Shown here: positions 37,664 to 47,402 of the stretch, one piece after another
How positions within the stretch are numbered: the first letter of the stretch is position 1
How the letters are laid out: the number at the start of each line of letters is the position of its first letter
Assembly (NCBI GenBank): GCA_944321015.1
Contig: CALUJS010000003.1
Span: forward strand, 47,029-111,028
Origin: an uncultured Phocaeicola sp.
GTDB lineage: Bacteria > Bacteroidota > Bacteroidia > Bacteroidales > Bacteroidaceae
DNA: 64,000 nucleotides
Reading direction: 5' to 3'
Program-made: the position numbers and the translations under genes
The notes under the pieces: generated by a model
The model's database searches: none
What the model was told of the DNA's origin: nothing
Seen by the model: the letters and a program-made list of their open reading frames with translations, nothing else

Positions 37664-40600
37664 TTAGAAGTTGAAGAATACGCTCATGGTATAGCTGCGC
37701 GGCACGGTGTTGAGGTTGGTGCCCGTCAGCGGGTTGACGGCTTCCGGGTCGAGGCCCTTGCTGTTGCGTGCCCAGGTGCAGACGTTGTTCATCTGGAAGC
37801 GCAGGCGCAGGTCGTTGAGTCGGAGTGCGCGGCAGACGCTCTTGCTGAAGTTATAGCCCAACACGATGTTGCGCAACTTCATGTAGCCGGCGTGTTCCAC
37901 GTTGGTGTCGCGGTAGATACCGCCGTCCATGTCGGAATAGTGTATCGTCATGTAACCGTTGGCAGGCACATCGGGGTCTCCGTTCCAATAGCGCAGGTAG
38001 TCCTTGGGCACGGCACCGATGCCGAAATTCGCCTTATAGCCTGCAGAACCGCCAATGTTGGTTGCCCAAACGTCGTTGCCGGTACGCATGTAGTGGCCGC
38101 CGTAGAAGTTGAACATGGCCGAGAGCGAGAAACCGTTCCAAGTGATTTCGGGCGTGATGGCACCGCTGATGGTCGGCGTGTAAGTGCCGGAGAACACAGC
38201 ATCCTCGATGGTAAACGAACCGCTGGTGTACGACTCGGTGTGTACCTCGCCCTCCTTGTCGCGCCAACCCACGAAGTAAGTGCCGTCTTTCTCTATCAGC
38301 CCGGCATAATCTATCGAGAAGAGGGAGTTGAGCGGATAACCCTCGTGGAGCGATGCGCGGAGGTATTCCTCACCCGACGCAGGCTTATGCGATACTTTCG
38401 TCACCTTGTTCTTGTTGTAGGCTATGTTGAAGCCGAGGTTGATGCCCACATCCTCACGCTTGCGTGCCGGGAGGATGCGTCCGTCGAGTTGCAACTCGAT
38501 ACCGGTGTTGTTCATCTTACCGTTGTTGATGGTGAGCGACGTCCAGCCGGTGGTCGGGTCGAGGTCGGTCATGGTGAGGAGGTCGCTACCCAACTTACGG
38601 TAGAAGTCCACCGAACCGTTGAGCCTATAGCCAAAGAAGGCAAAGTCCACACCGACGTTCCACGTCTGTGTCTTCTCCCAGCGAAGCTGGTCGTTAGGTG
38701 GCGTGTCGAGGTAGCCCACCAGGCCGCCGTTGTAGACGTTCGTGCCAAAGCTGGCGGTGAGATAGGACGTCGCACCGGAGTCGATGTTACCGGTCAAACC
38801 GTAGCTGGCACGCAGCTTGAGGGCGTTGACCCATGTGTAGGGCTTCATGAACTCCTCGTTCTGAATGTTCCAGCTTGCGCCCACCGACCATAGCGGACGG
38901 CGGCGGAACTTCGGGTCGGTGCCAAAGAGGTCGGTATTGTCCACACGGTAGGAAGCGAAAAGGCTGTAGAGCTTGTTATACACGTAGTTGGCCGTAAAAT
39001 AGTAGGAGTAGTAGCGGTGGAGCACATCGCTCGTGTCGAAGTCGGTCAGCGCACAGCTGGGGGTATAGTTCGAGCCAAGCACGCCTACGGTGGGGTTGTT
39101 GAGGAAAGCCCAATCGGTCTGCAAGTTCTGATTGGTCTGTGTCTGATGGTTGTATCCGTAAAGCAGGTTGTCGTCAGTCTTGGTGTGGGTCTGGCGGTAT
39201 TCGAAGCCGGCCAACACGTCGACGGCATGCTTGCCGAACTCATGTGCATACTGCGTCTGGGCGCGGAAGGTGTAGAACTGGCTCGACGTGTTGTACGTCT
39301 GGAGCAGGTCGCCGTCGGGCACGGCGTGATTGATTATGTCGCGAGTTACCTCCATCATGCCCAGATTGGGGTCGAACCAATCGGTATTCGGGTCGCTGAA
39401 AGCTGCATCCCAGTCAAAGTTCGGGTCGTCCACCCACTCTGTCACCTGTGTTGTGTGCGTGTAGAGGTTATAGAGGCTGCGCATGTAGTGCGACTCCTTG
39501 TTGTAGCGCGTTTGCGAGCGGGAGTTGATGTCCTCATACTGGAACTGGGCCGAAGCCGTCCATCCCTCGACCGGCAGATGGAAGAGCGTCTTCACGTGGG
39601 CACGGATGTTGGAGTAGCGATACTTGTTGAAGTTGTAGTTCATCTCCTCCGCGAGGTTGTAGGTCGGGTCTTTCAGGCCATAGTCGGCATTGCTGAAAGC
39701 CGATTCGCCGGGATAGACATCGGCCTCCATGCGGGCCAGCGAGCCGTCGTCGTTGTACATGCTCTCGTAGGCCATGAAGGAGTTGATTTGGTTGTACGAG
39801 GTGTAGGCATGGCTGGTTGAGCGGTTGTTGAGCACGTTGACACCAAACGACAAGTCCCACCACTTATTGACTTCCAAGTCGCCATTGTAGGAGAAAGAGA
39901 ACGAGTCGTCACTCTCTTTCTTCACGCCACGGTTGCCTCCGCTGTAGTTGGCCACGATGCTCGAACTGAGCTTATTGCCCTTCACGCGGATGCCCAGGTT
40001 GTATTGCTGGGTAATTTGGGTGCGATCGTGCGCGTCGCGCCATTCCTTGCGGTAGTCGTTCCGGCTCAAGCGGTCGAGCGTGGCGTTGAGGTCGGCATCG
40101 CTCAGCGTACCCTCGTGGTTCCGGAGCAAAAGGCGCATCACCTGCGACTGAGTATAGATGCGCCCGCCGTTCATCGCGTCGAGCTGTTGTTGGATGAGGT
40201 CGGAGTCTTCATTGAGCATGGCGTTGAAGTTGTTCTTCTCCAACTGGATGATGTCGGCAGCCGAAGCCCAGTTGTAGTTGCTGTAATCCTGCTTTTCGCT
40301 GATGACGAGGTCGGCATTGAAGTCGATGGAGAGGCGGTCTTCCTTGGCACGCTTGGTGGTGATGACGATGACGCCGTTTGAGGCCCGCGCGCCATAGATG
40401 GCAGCCGCAGCGGCATCTTTCAGCACGGTGATGTTCTCCACGTCATAGGGGTTGACGCTCTCCAATCCGCCCTCGATGGGCAATCCGTCCACCACGACCA
40501 GCGGGCTCCGCTTGGCATTGAACGTACCCACGCCGCGGATGGTGATGGCATCCTCGCCCGTGGCCGTCTGGCTGTCGGTGCGCACCGTCACCATGCCCGG

Positions 40601-41083
40601 AATCTTACCTTCCAGGTTGCTGGTGATGTCGCCCGTATAGCGTTTGTCCATGTCCTTGGCCGTAAGCGTCTGATACGAACCGGTGGCGTTCTCGCGCTTG
40701 ATGTTCTGATAACCGGTCACAACGACTTCTTCCATCAGGTTCTCCTGCGGCTTCATGGTGACTTGTATGTACTTGGTTTTCGAGGTGACTTTCATCGTCA
40801 CGCTTTCCATGCCGATATAAGAGATGACCAACGTGGGGTTCTTCACTCCGGCAATGAACGAGAAGTTGCCGTTCACATCCGTGATGGCTCCGGTCTGCGT
40901 GCCCTCGACGCGCACCGTGGCACCGGGAAGCGGCTCGCCGTTCTCATCGAGCACCACGCCCACGAGGCTCCGTTGCTCGATGCTCCTTATCTCCTTTGCG
41001 ACCGAATCGCCGGCCTTCACTTGGGCTTGCACCGGCAGTGCCATGACGCCCAAGCCCAAACATAAACAGGTTAATGGTTTCAT
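37664..41083 (-). CDS. SusC/RagA-family TonB-dependent transporter
   Basis: This 1139-residue outer-membrane barrel has a signal peptide and a carboxypeptidase-regulatory-like domain (about residues 40-115). It then has the TonB box region (EEVVVTGYQ), the plug domain with SNLEGKIPGM, and the SusC signature VLKDAAAAAIYGARASNG. The final Phe (SVFFNF) suits barrel assembly. No N-terminal STN signalling domain is present, so it is not linked directly to an anti-sigma factor. It is co-transcribed with SusD and a thioredoxin-like gene; a TPR-AraC regulator lies upstream. Confidence 0.94.
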   Translation of the reverse strand: MKPLTCLCLGLGVMALPVQAQVKAGDSVAKEIRSIEQRSLVGVVLDENGEPLPGATVRVEGTQTGAITDVNGNFSFIAGVKNPTLVISYIGMESVTMKVTSKTKYIQVTMKPQENLMEEVVVTGYQNIKRENATGSYQTLTAKDMDKRYTGDITSNLEGKIPGMVTVRTDSQTATGEDAITIRGVGTFNAKRSPLVVVDGLPIEGGLESVNPYDVENITVLKDAAAAAIYGARASNGVIVITTKRAKEDRLSIDFNADLVISEKQDYSNYNWASAADIIQLEKNNFNAMLNEDSDLIQQQLDAMNGGRIYTQSQVMRLLLRNHEGTLSDADLNATLDRLSRNDYRKEWRDAHDRTQITQQYNLGIRVKGNKLSSSIVANYSGGNRGVKKESDDSFSFSYNGDLEVNKWWDLSFGVNVLNNRSTSHAYTSYNQINSFMAYESMYNDDGSLARMEADVYPGESAFSNADYGLKDPTYNLAEEMNYNFNKYRYSNIRAHVKTLFHLPVEGWTASAQFQYEDINSRSQTRYNKESHYMRSLYNLYTHTTQVTEWVDDPNFDWDAAFSDPNTDWFDPNLGMMEVTRDIINHAVPDGDLLQTYNTSSQFYTFRAQTQYAHEFGKHAVDVLAGFEYRQTHTKTDDNLLYGYNHQTQTNQNLQTDWAFLNNPTVGVLGSNYTPSCALTDFDTSDVLHRYYSYYFTANYVYNKLYSLFASYRVDNTDLFGTDPKFRRRPLWSVGASWNIQNEEFMKPYTWVNALKLRASYGLTGNIDSGATSYLTASFGTNVYNGGLVGYLDTPPNDQLRWEKTQTWNVGVDFAFFGYRLNGSVDFYRKLGSDLLTMTDLDPTTGWTSLTINNGKMNNTGIELQLDGRILPARKREDVGINLGFNIAYNKNKVTKVSHKPASGEEYLRASLHEGYPLNSLFSIDYAGLIEKDGTYFVGWRDKEGEVHTESYTSGSFTIEDAVFSGTYTPTISGAITPEITWNGFSLSAMFNFYGGHYMRTGNDVWATNIGGSAGYKANFGIGAVPKDYLRYWNGDPDVPANGYMTIHYSDMDGGIYRDTNVEHAGYMKLRNIVLGYNFSKSVCRALRLNDLRLRFQMNNVCTWARNSKGLDPEAVNPLTGTNLNTVPRSYTMSVFFNF

Positions 41084-41223
41084 TGATATTTGATATTAAC
41101 GTTATGGAATTTTGTTCTCGCGGTTTGTCATCGCAAAGAAACACAAAAAACCACCGCACGGGAAACCTGTTTTTTATGGATGCGTAAAATTTGACGGATA
41201 CGGAAAAGTTTCTGTATCAGTGC

Positions 41224-42969
41224 CTATACTTCCTTCAACTTCGAGCGGTAACGGGCGGGAGTCATGCCCGTGGTAGATTGGAAAAGCGTGTAAAAGGTGG
41301 AGAGCGAACTGAAGCCCACGTCGACGGAAATCTGCTTCAACGGCTTGTCGGAAGAGAGGTCGGACAGCTCGGCCACGGCCTGACGGATGCGATAGCCGTT
41401 GACCACCTGGGTGAAGGTTTTGCCCGTCGACTCGTTGATGGCCTTCGACAGATAGGTGCGGTTGGTGCCCAAGGCTTCGGCCACGGCACCCACGGTCAGC
41501 GTGGGGTCGGTGAAGAGGCGTCGTTCCACCATCAGGGCCGTAAACCGGCTCATGAGGTCGTTCTGCTTGTCGGTCGAGAGAGGTGCCGGGGCCGGTTGAG
41601 AGGCATCGGCGCGCAGGGACTCCAACTGTTGCAACAGGGCCTGCTCGCGTTGCAGCTGCTCGCGGTTCTGCGTCACGATGGCCTTGTAGAGACGATTTTT
41701 CTTCTTGTACGAATACCAGGCCATGCCCAAGGCCACAAACAGGACGGCCAGCCCGGCGCTCAGGAGGGCAATCTTGTAACGGTTGTCGAGTATCTCCAGC
41801 CGCTGGCGGTCAATCTGCTGCTCGCGGGAGTAGATGTCGTGCTCGATGCGCGTTTCCTGCGTGGCCCGCTCGCGCACGGCATCGAAATGACGCTCCAGGT
41901 TGTCCTCGTAGGCATAGGCGTAGCGCAGGGCATCGTCGTAACGCTTCGCCCGGCGATAGCACAACGAAAGTTCCTTCATCAGTTGGGCGCGATGGAGCGG
42001 TTTTCCTACCGTATCGGCTCCGGTCACTCCGTATTCGAGCACGTTGATGGCCGAATTCAGGTGGCCGTCGGCACGGAGCAGACGGGCATAGGCCAGATAG
42101 ACGGCCGTCACCGTGGAGCCGGTGGCCGTGCCGAAACACTCCATGGCACGCGCATAGTTGTGGTACGCGTGCAAAGTATCCCCCTCGCGTTCGCACAGAC
42201 GGGCACGCAGCAGATAGAGGTCGGAAAGGCCCTCGAATCCGCCTTGCTCATACATCCGGCCGAGGGCATCGACGGCCTTCCGGGCACGGGTGGTGAGCGA
42301 ATCGGACATCAGATAGTAATGGGCCGCGTGCATCGTGCCGTAGAACAGCGGCACAGGCTCGTCATCCTCGCGGGCTATGCGGATGGCCTCCTCGGCATAT
42401 TGCAGTCCGGAGGCGTCACGTTGCATGTAATAGGCGCCCGAAAGATTGGCCAGCAGAATGGCATACTGACGGCGGTCGTCCACGGTCCGCGCCTCGCCGA
42501 GCGCACGGAAGTAACAGGAAATGGCCGTATAGACATCGGAGTTGATAAACAGGGCGTAGTTGCCGAAGCCGTTGTATATGTACATCAGCGCCCCGTGGTC
42601 GTCCGCGCGTTCGGCCATGACCCGCGCCTGCTCCAGGTGGGCATAGCTTGCGGTGGCGTTGCGCGTGTCGGTGTCAGCCAGGGCCACAATGATGTGTCCC
42701 CACAGCGTGCAAAAGTCGGCCTCCTTCCCTCCCCGCTCGCCCAAGGAGAGCAACCGCAGCCCGTATTTCCGCGCCTCGTCGTAGTCGGCATGATGCAGCA
42801 GATGAAGCCCCATGGCCCGGAGCGCCCCGGCATTGTCGGGGTCGGCGCGCAACGTTTGCAGATAAGGCTGCAGGGTATCGCCATCGGCCTCACCGGCGCA
42901 AAAGGCGGTGCCCGACACGCCCGTCGGCAGCAGCAAAATCAGGATTATGATGAATCGGATAAATGTCAT
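41224..42969 (-). CDS. TPR-containing AraC-family regulator with membrane segment
   Basis: This 581-residue protein combines four parts: a signal/anchor helix (about residues 1-20), about ten tetratricopeptide-like helical pairs (about 35-370), one membrane helix (LSAGLAVLFVALGMAW, near 400), and a C-terminal AraC/XylS DNA-binding domain (VGAVAEALGTNRTYLSKAIN, then ISVDVGFSSLSTFYTLF). The layout predicts a periplasmic or membrane sensor with a cytoplasmic DNA-binding end. It lies 140 bp upstream of the SusC gene on the same strand and probably controls that operon. The start MTFI avoids translating repeat DNA. Confidence 0.87.
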   Translation of the reverse strand: MTFIRFIIILILLLPTGVSGTAFCAGEADGDTLQPYLQTLRADPDNAGALRAMGLHLLHHADYDEARKYGLRLLSLGERGGKEADFCTLWGHIIVALADTDTRNATASYAHLEQARVMAERADDHGALMYIYNGFGNYALFINSDVYTAISCYFRALGEARTVDDRRQYAILLANLSGAYYMQRDASGLQYAEEAIRIAREDDEPVPLFYGTMHAAHYYLMSDSLTTRARKAVDALGRMYEQGGFEGLSDLYLLRARLCEREGDTLHAYHNYARAMECFGTATGSTVTAVYLAYARLLRADGHLNSAINVLEYGVTGADTVGKPLHRAQLMKELSLCYRRAKRYDDALRYAYAYEDNLERHFDAVRERATQETRIEHDIYSREQQIDRQRLEILDNRYKIALLSAGLAVLFVALGMAWYSYKKKNRLYKAIVTQNREQLQREQALLQQLESLRADASQPAPAPLSTDKQNDLMSRFTALMVERRLFTDPTLTVGAVAEALGTNRTYLSKAINESTGKTFTQVVNGYRIRQAVAELSDLSSDKPLKQISVDVGFSSLSTFYTLFQSTTGMTPARYRSKLKEV

Positions 42970-42987
42970 GTCAATTGCTTCGATGAC

Positions 42988-42996
42988 GCAAAGTAA
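42988..42996 (-). promoter_or_regulatory. Weak -7 candidate for TPR-AraC gene
   Basis: The minus strand reads TTACTTTGC, one base short of the TAnnTTTG spacing. It aligns with the nqrA promoter at 34769 inside the shared upstream sequence. Confidence 0.35.
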
Positions 42997-43001
42997 CAAA
43001 A

Positions 43002-43165
43002 AATTCCTCCATACTGGGCAAGAGTCGCGCGCCAAAATGAAGCGCCGGACGCGGAAACATGGCCGCCCGCGAGCCGGCATATGAACGCTCGCGAGCCGAC
43101 ATATGGACGCTCAGGTCCGTGCATATCGACGGACAAGCACGCCCGACCGGCACCCGGCGGAAAGG
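43002..43165. repeat. Composite element A2: conserved ends around a CATATG array
   Basis: The left end has TCCATACTGGGCAAGAG then TCGCGCGCCAAAAT, and the right end (43139-43165) ACGCCCGACCGGC then CCCGGCGGAAAGG. Both match element A1 upstream of nqrA. The array in the middle is locus 6. It lies between the divergent TPR-AraC and GNAT-like genes. The rest of this 317-bp gap shows only a poor promoter candidate near 43252. Confidence 0.75.
43050..43135. repeat. 22-bp phased CATATG array, locus 6 (4 units)
   Basis: Cores start at 43056 (degenerate AACATG), 43078 (CATATG), 43100 (CATATG) and 43122 (CATATC), exactly 22 bp apart. The middle linker is GCTCGCGAGC, the perfect palindrome also seen in locus 5. 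Confidence 0.9.
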
Positions 43166-43286
43166 GATGTGCAGAGGAATATTCCGACATCGGTTTGCTC
43201 CGGATGAAAAATTTAACAGCCTGAGGATGCGGATATTTCCCCGACATTCGCTATCTTCACCACGGGAAATCCGTTCGTCAGCAAGC

Positions 43287-44306
43287 ATGACGAAGAACGA
43301 TAACTCTCTCGCCCCACAGCCGATGTCAAAAATAACCATAAGCACATACAGCCGGAGCCGCGACATTCCGCCCGAGGTGGCAGGCGACAACCTGTTTCAC
43401 TCGCGGGAATTGTTCACCATCTGCGAACGCACGCCGGGATACACCCCCCTGCTGTTCGTCGCGTGGCGCGACGGGAAAGCCGTGGGCAAACTGCTGGGCG
43501 TCATCCGCAAGAGCATCCGCCTTTTTCCGCCGTCGCTCATCCGCCGCTGCGAGGTGTACGGCACGGGCGAATATGCTCCCGGCGAACATGCCGAAAGCCT
43601 CTTCCGCCTGCTGCTCGGCGAGCTGACCCGGACGGCGCTGAGCCGCTGTTTCCTCATCGAGTTCCGCAACCTGTCCAACCCGTTGTTCGCCTACCGCGAG
43701 TTCCGCCAGAACAAGTACTTCCCCATCAACTGGCTGCGCATCCACAACTCGCTCCACAGCAAACCGCCCATGGAGCGGATGAGCGCGTCGCGCCGACGGC
43801 AGATAAAACGCGCGCTGGCCTGCGGGGCAAGCATCCATGTAGCCCGAAGCACGGAAGAGGTGCAGGAGTTCTTCCATCTGCTGCGGAAGTATTACGCCTC
43901 CAAGATACGCAAACACTTTCCGGGCATGAATTTCTTCCTGCAACTCGTGCGGGAGTATCCCGACCGGGAAATCGGGCGCATATATATAATAAGGTATAAG
44001 GAAAAGGTCATCGGGGGCTCCGTGTGTGTGTTTTCGGGCGGGAACGCCTATCTGTGGTTCTCGGCGGGCCTGCGCAAGAGCTATCCGCGCCAATGCCCCG
44101 GAGTGCTTGCCGTTTGGGCCGCCATCGACTACGCCTACCGGCACGGTTATGACCACATCGAGTTCATGGACGTGGGCCTCCCCTTCCAGCAATACGGCTA
44201 CCGCAATTTCATCCTGCGCTTCGGCGGCATCCAGTATGGCACCCGGCGATGGTTCCGCTTCCGGTGGAATTGGCTTAACCGCCTGATAACCCGATTCTAC
44301 ATCTGA
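43287..44306 (+). CDS. GNAT/FemAB-like acyltransferase domain protein
   Basis: This 339-residue protein has two related halves typical of the BioF2-like/FemAB GNAT fold. KPPMERMSASRRRQIKRAL, later IGRIYIIRYKEKVIGGSV and HIEFMDVGLPFQQYGY match the peptidoglycan-peptide or polysaccharide acyltransferase group. There is no signal peptide. The acyl acceptor is unknown; cell-envelope modification is the usual role of the group. The start at 43287 is chosen because upstream codons lie in the repeat; an ATG at 43323 is also possible. Confidence 0.65.
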   Translation: MTKNDNSLAPQPMSKITISTYSRSRDIPPEVAGDNLFHSRELFTICERTPGYTPLLFVAWRDGKAVGKLLGVIRKSIRLFPPSLIRRCEVYGTGEYAPGEHAESLFRLLLGELTRTALSRCFLIEFRNLSNPLFAYREFRQNKYFPINWLRIHNSLHSKPPMERMSASRRRQIKRALACGASIHVARSTEEVQEFFHLLRKYYASKIRKHFPGMNFFLQLVREYPDREIGRIYIIRYKEKVIGGSVCVFSGGNAYLWFSAGLRKSYPRQCPGVLAVWAAIDYAYRHGYDHIEFMDVGLPFQQYGYRNFILRFGGIQYGTRRWFRFRWNWLNRLITRFYI

Positions 44307-44426
44307 ACACGACCTTTCATCCGGCCACACTGCAAAATAATTGCGGAAATATTTCCGTATTCAATTCAAAAGCACTACTTTTATGCCAATTTAAACACCA
44401 ATAGTATTTAACTAAAACGAAGCATC

Positions 44427-44831
44427 ATGAAAATTTCACACATTGAGCATCTGGGCATAGCCGTCAACAGCATTGAGGAAGCCCTGCCATATTACGAAAA
44501 CGTACTGGGCCTGAAATGTTACAACATCGAGACCGTGGAAGACCAGAAGGTCAAGACCGCCTTCCTGAAAGTGGGCGACACCAAGATTGAACTGCTTGAG
44601 CCCACGTGCCCCGAAAGCACCATCGCCAAGTTCATCGAGAAGAAAGGCGTGGGCGTACACCACGTGGCTTTCGCCATCGAAGACGGTGTGGCCAACGCGC
44701 TGGCCGAAGCCGAAGAAAAGGGCATCCGCCTCATCGACAAAGCCCCCCGCAAAGGTGCAGAAAACCTGAACATCGCCTTCCTGCACCCGAAGTCGACCCT
44801 TGGCGTACTGACCGAGCTCTGTGAGAAATAA
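44427..44831 (+). CDS. mce: Methylmalonyl-CoA epimerase
   Basis: This 134-residue vicinal-oxygen-chelate protein converts (R)- to (S)-methylmalonyl-CoA or back. Metal ligands are visible in HIEHLGIAV (H8), KIELLEP and VHHVAFAI. The length is normal. It is the first gene of the propionate operon; the carboxyltransferase gene follows by 51 bp. Confidence 0.93.
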   Translation: MKISHIEHLGIAVNSIEEALPYYENVLGLKCYNIETVEDQKVKTAFLKVGDTKIELLEPTCPESTIAKFIEKKGVGVHHVAFAIEDGVANALAEAEEKGIRLIDKAPRKGAENLNIAFLHPKSTLGVLTELCEK

Positions 44832-44882
44832 AAACAACAAATATATTTTAATCATAATAACCTAGACAGAATTAACACTGCT

Positions 44883-46436
44883 ATGAGTAAACAATTGGAA
44901 AAAATCAAAGAACTTGTTGAACTCCGTGTCCAAGCCCGCATGGGCGGCGGCGAGAAAGCCATCGGCAAACAACATGACAAAGGCAAGTACACCGCACGCG
45001 AACGCATCGCCATGTTACTGGACGAAGGCAGTTTTGAGGAACTGGACATGTTCGTGCGCCACAGATGTACCAACTTCGGCCAAGAAAAGAAATCATTCCC
45101 CGGCGACGGAGTGGTGACCGGCTACGGCACAATAGACGGCCGCCTGGTGTATGTGTTTGCCCAGGACTTCACCGTATTCGGCGGTTCGCTGTCCGAAACG
45201 ATGGCGCAAAAGATATGTAAAGTGATGGACCTGGCCATGAAAATGGGCGCTCCGGTCATCGGAATCAACGACTCTGGCGGTGCACGTATTCAGGAAGGTA
45301 TCAATGCCTTGGCCGGATATGCCGAAATCTTCCAGCGCAACATTCTGGCATCGGGCGTCATCCCGCAAATATCGGGCATCTTCGGCCCGTGCGCCGGCGG
45401 CGCCGTTTACTCTCCGGCACTGACCGACTTCACGCTGATGATGGAAGGCACCTCCTATATGTTCCTCACCGGACCGAAAGTGGTGAAAACCGTCACGGGC
45501 GAAGATGTGAGCCAGGAAGACCTCGGTGGCGCCAGCGTTCACTCCACCAAGTCGGGCGTTACCCACTTCACCGCAGAGACCGAAGAAGAGGGTTTGGCCC
45601 TGATTCGCAAACTGCTCAGCTACATTCCCCAGAACAACATGGAGGAAGCTCCCTACGTGGAATGCACCGACCCCATCGACCGCATGGAGGATTCGCTGAA
45701 CGAAATCATCCCCGACAACCCCAATAAGGCATACGACATGTATGAAGTCATCAGTGCCATCGTTGACAACGGCGAGTTCCTGGAAGTGCAAAAGCACTAT
45801 GCAACCAACATCATCATCGGTTTCGCGCGGTTCAATGGTCAGTCGGTAGGCATCGTGGCCAACCAGCCCTGCCGCTATGCCGGCGTGTTGGACTGCAACG
45901 CTTCCCGCAAGGGCGCGCGCTTCGTCCGCTTCTGCGACGCATTCAACATCCCCATCGTGTCGCTCGTAGACGTGCCGGGCTTCCTCCCGGGCACAGGCCA
46001 GGAATACAACGGTGTCATCCTCCACGGCGCCAAGTTGCTCTATGCTTACGGTGAAGCCACAGTGCCCAAAGTAACCGTCACCCTGCGCAAGTCTTACGGC
46101 GGTTCGCACATCGTGATGAGCTGCAAGCAGCTCCGTGGCGACATGAACTACGCTTGGCCGTCGGCCGAAATCGCCGTAATGGGCGGTGCCGGAGCCGTAG
46201 AGGTGCTCTATGCCAAGGAAGCCAAGGAAGCTGCCGACCCGAAAGCATTCATGGCCGAGAAAGAAGCCGAATACACCAAGCTGTTTGCCAACCCGTACAA
46301 TGCAGCCAAATACGGCTATATTGACGATGTCATCGAACCGCGCAACACGCGTTTCCGCATCATCCGCGCATTGGCACAGTTGCAAACCAAGAAAGTTGTC
46401 AACCCCGCCAAGAAGCATGGCAACATCCCTCTGTAA
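44883..46436 (+). CDS. mmdA: Methylmalonyl-CoA decarboxylase / carboxyltransferase alpha subunit
   Basis: This 517-residue acyl-CoA carboxyltransferase has two crotonase-fold halves. Oxyanion-hole segments [17 protein letters not shown] and [12 protein letters not shown] lie in the first half, and [16 protein letters not shown] with [10 protein letters not shown] in the second. It moves CO2 from methylmalonyl-CoA to biotin on the carrier encoded two genes downstream. With mmdB it makes propionyl-CoA and pumps Na+. Confidence 0.93.
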   Translation: MSKQLEKIKELVELRVQARMGGGEKAIGKQHDKGKYTARERIAMLLDEGSFEELDMFVRHRCTNFGQEKKSFPGDGVVTGYGTIDGRLVYVFAQDFTVFGGSLSETMAQKICKVMDLAMKMGAPVIGINDSGGARIQEGINALAGYAEIFQRNILASGVIPQISGIFGPCAGGAVYSPALTDFTLMMEGTSYMFLTGPKVVKTVTGEDVSQEDLGGASVHSTKSGVTHFTAETEEEGLALIRKLLSYIPQNNMEEAPYVECTDPIDRMEDSLNEIIPDNPNKAYDMYEVISAIVDNGEFLEVQKHYATNIIIGFARFNGQSVGIVANQPCRYAGVLDCNASRKGARFVRFCDAFNIPIVSLVDVPGFLPGTGQEYNGVILHGAKLLYAYGEATVPKVTVTLRKSYGGSHIVMSCKQLRGDMNYAWPSAEIAVMGGAGAVEVLYAKEAKEAADPKAFMAEKEAEYTKLFANPYNAAKYGYIDDVIEPRNTRFRIIRALAQLQTKKVVNPAKKHGNIPL

Positions 46437-46471
46437 TTTCCAACCGATACTTTAGTTTAGCATGCTACGAT

Positions 46472-47368
46472 ATGAATAAGCTCAAGATGTTCCTTTTTGG
46501 TCTGCTGCTTGCCACAGGATTGGCTTCCTGCACCCGGCAAGACGGCACGGCAAAAATCCTTATCAACGAAGTACTGACCAACAATGTGACCAACTTCCAG
46601 GATGATTACGGCATTCATAGTGCATGGATTGAAGTATTCAACAAATCATACAACAGCGTGAACCTGGCAGGTTACTTCCTGAAGGTAAGCAACCAACCGG
46701 GCGACACGATCACCTATATTGTCCCGAAAGGAGACGTGCTGACCAAGGTATCGCCTCGCCAGCACGCCCTTTTCTGGGCAGACGGAAAGCCAAACAGAGG
46801 CACATTCCACACCAACTTCACACTCAACACGACACAACCCTGTTGGGTGGGACTGTATGACTCCGGCAAGAAGTTACTGGACGAGATTGTCGTCCCCGTA
46901 CTGAACCCCGACGAATCATACGCACGTGTTCAAGACGCATCCAAAGATTGGGAAATAAAGAGCGGGAGCAAAACAAAATACGTCACTCCGAGCACCAACA
47001 ACCAGACCATTGAAAGGAATGAAAAGGTCGAAAAGTTCGAGGTGCACGACAGTAGCGGCATAGGCATGTCGCTCACCGCCATGCTGGTCGTGTTCTGCGG
47101 ACTCATCCTCCTGTACATCTTTTTCCGCATCTTGGGAAAAGCCGTCTTCAACAAAAGCAAACCCGTAAAACAACCCGTAAACATGAAACAAGAAGAAAAC
47201 ACGAACAAAAGCGCCGAGGAAGTATTTGCAGCCATCGCCATGGCTCTGCACGAGGAATTGGGAGGTGTGCACGACATCGAGTCGAACAAGCTCACCATCC
47301 GTCGCGTACACACACCGTGGAGCGACAAATACAATGCCTTGCGCGTCATTCCCCGTAAAAACAGTTAA
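46472..47368 (+). CDS. Lamin-tail domain-OadG fusion lipoprotein
   Basis: This 298-residue protein has a lipoprotein-like signal (LASC, C20). A lamin-tail (LTD)-like beta domain follows (about residues 28-165; ILINEVLTNN and WIEVFNKS are typical). A single membrane helix (about 197-217) and a cytoplasmic tail with EEVFAAIAMALHEELGG match OadG/MmdD gamma subunits. OadG assembles the decarboxylase complex and usually has only a few residues outside. The extra outside domain fits the membrane topology. Its position between mmdA and the biotin carrier supports a structural role in the complex. Confidence 0.8.
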   Translation: MNKLKMFLFGLLLATGLASCTRQDGTAKILINEVLTNNVTNFQDDYGIHSAWIEVFNKSYNSVNLAGYFLKVSNQPGDTITYIVPKGDVLTKVSPRQHALFWADGKPNRGTFHTNFTLNTTQPCWVGLYDSGKKLLDEIVVPVLNPDESYARVQDASKDWEIKSGSKTKYVTPSTNNQTIERNEKVEKFEVHDSSGIGMSLTAMLVVFCGLILLYIFFRILGKAVFNKSKPVKQPVNMKQEENTNKSAEEVFAAIAMALHEELGGVHDIESNKLTIRRVHTPWSDKYNALRVIPRKNS

Positions 47369-47402
47369 ACAACCAACCGTATCATTTTTAAGCAACATAA
47401 TC

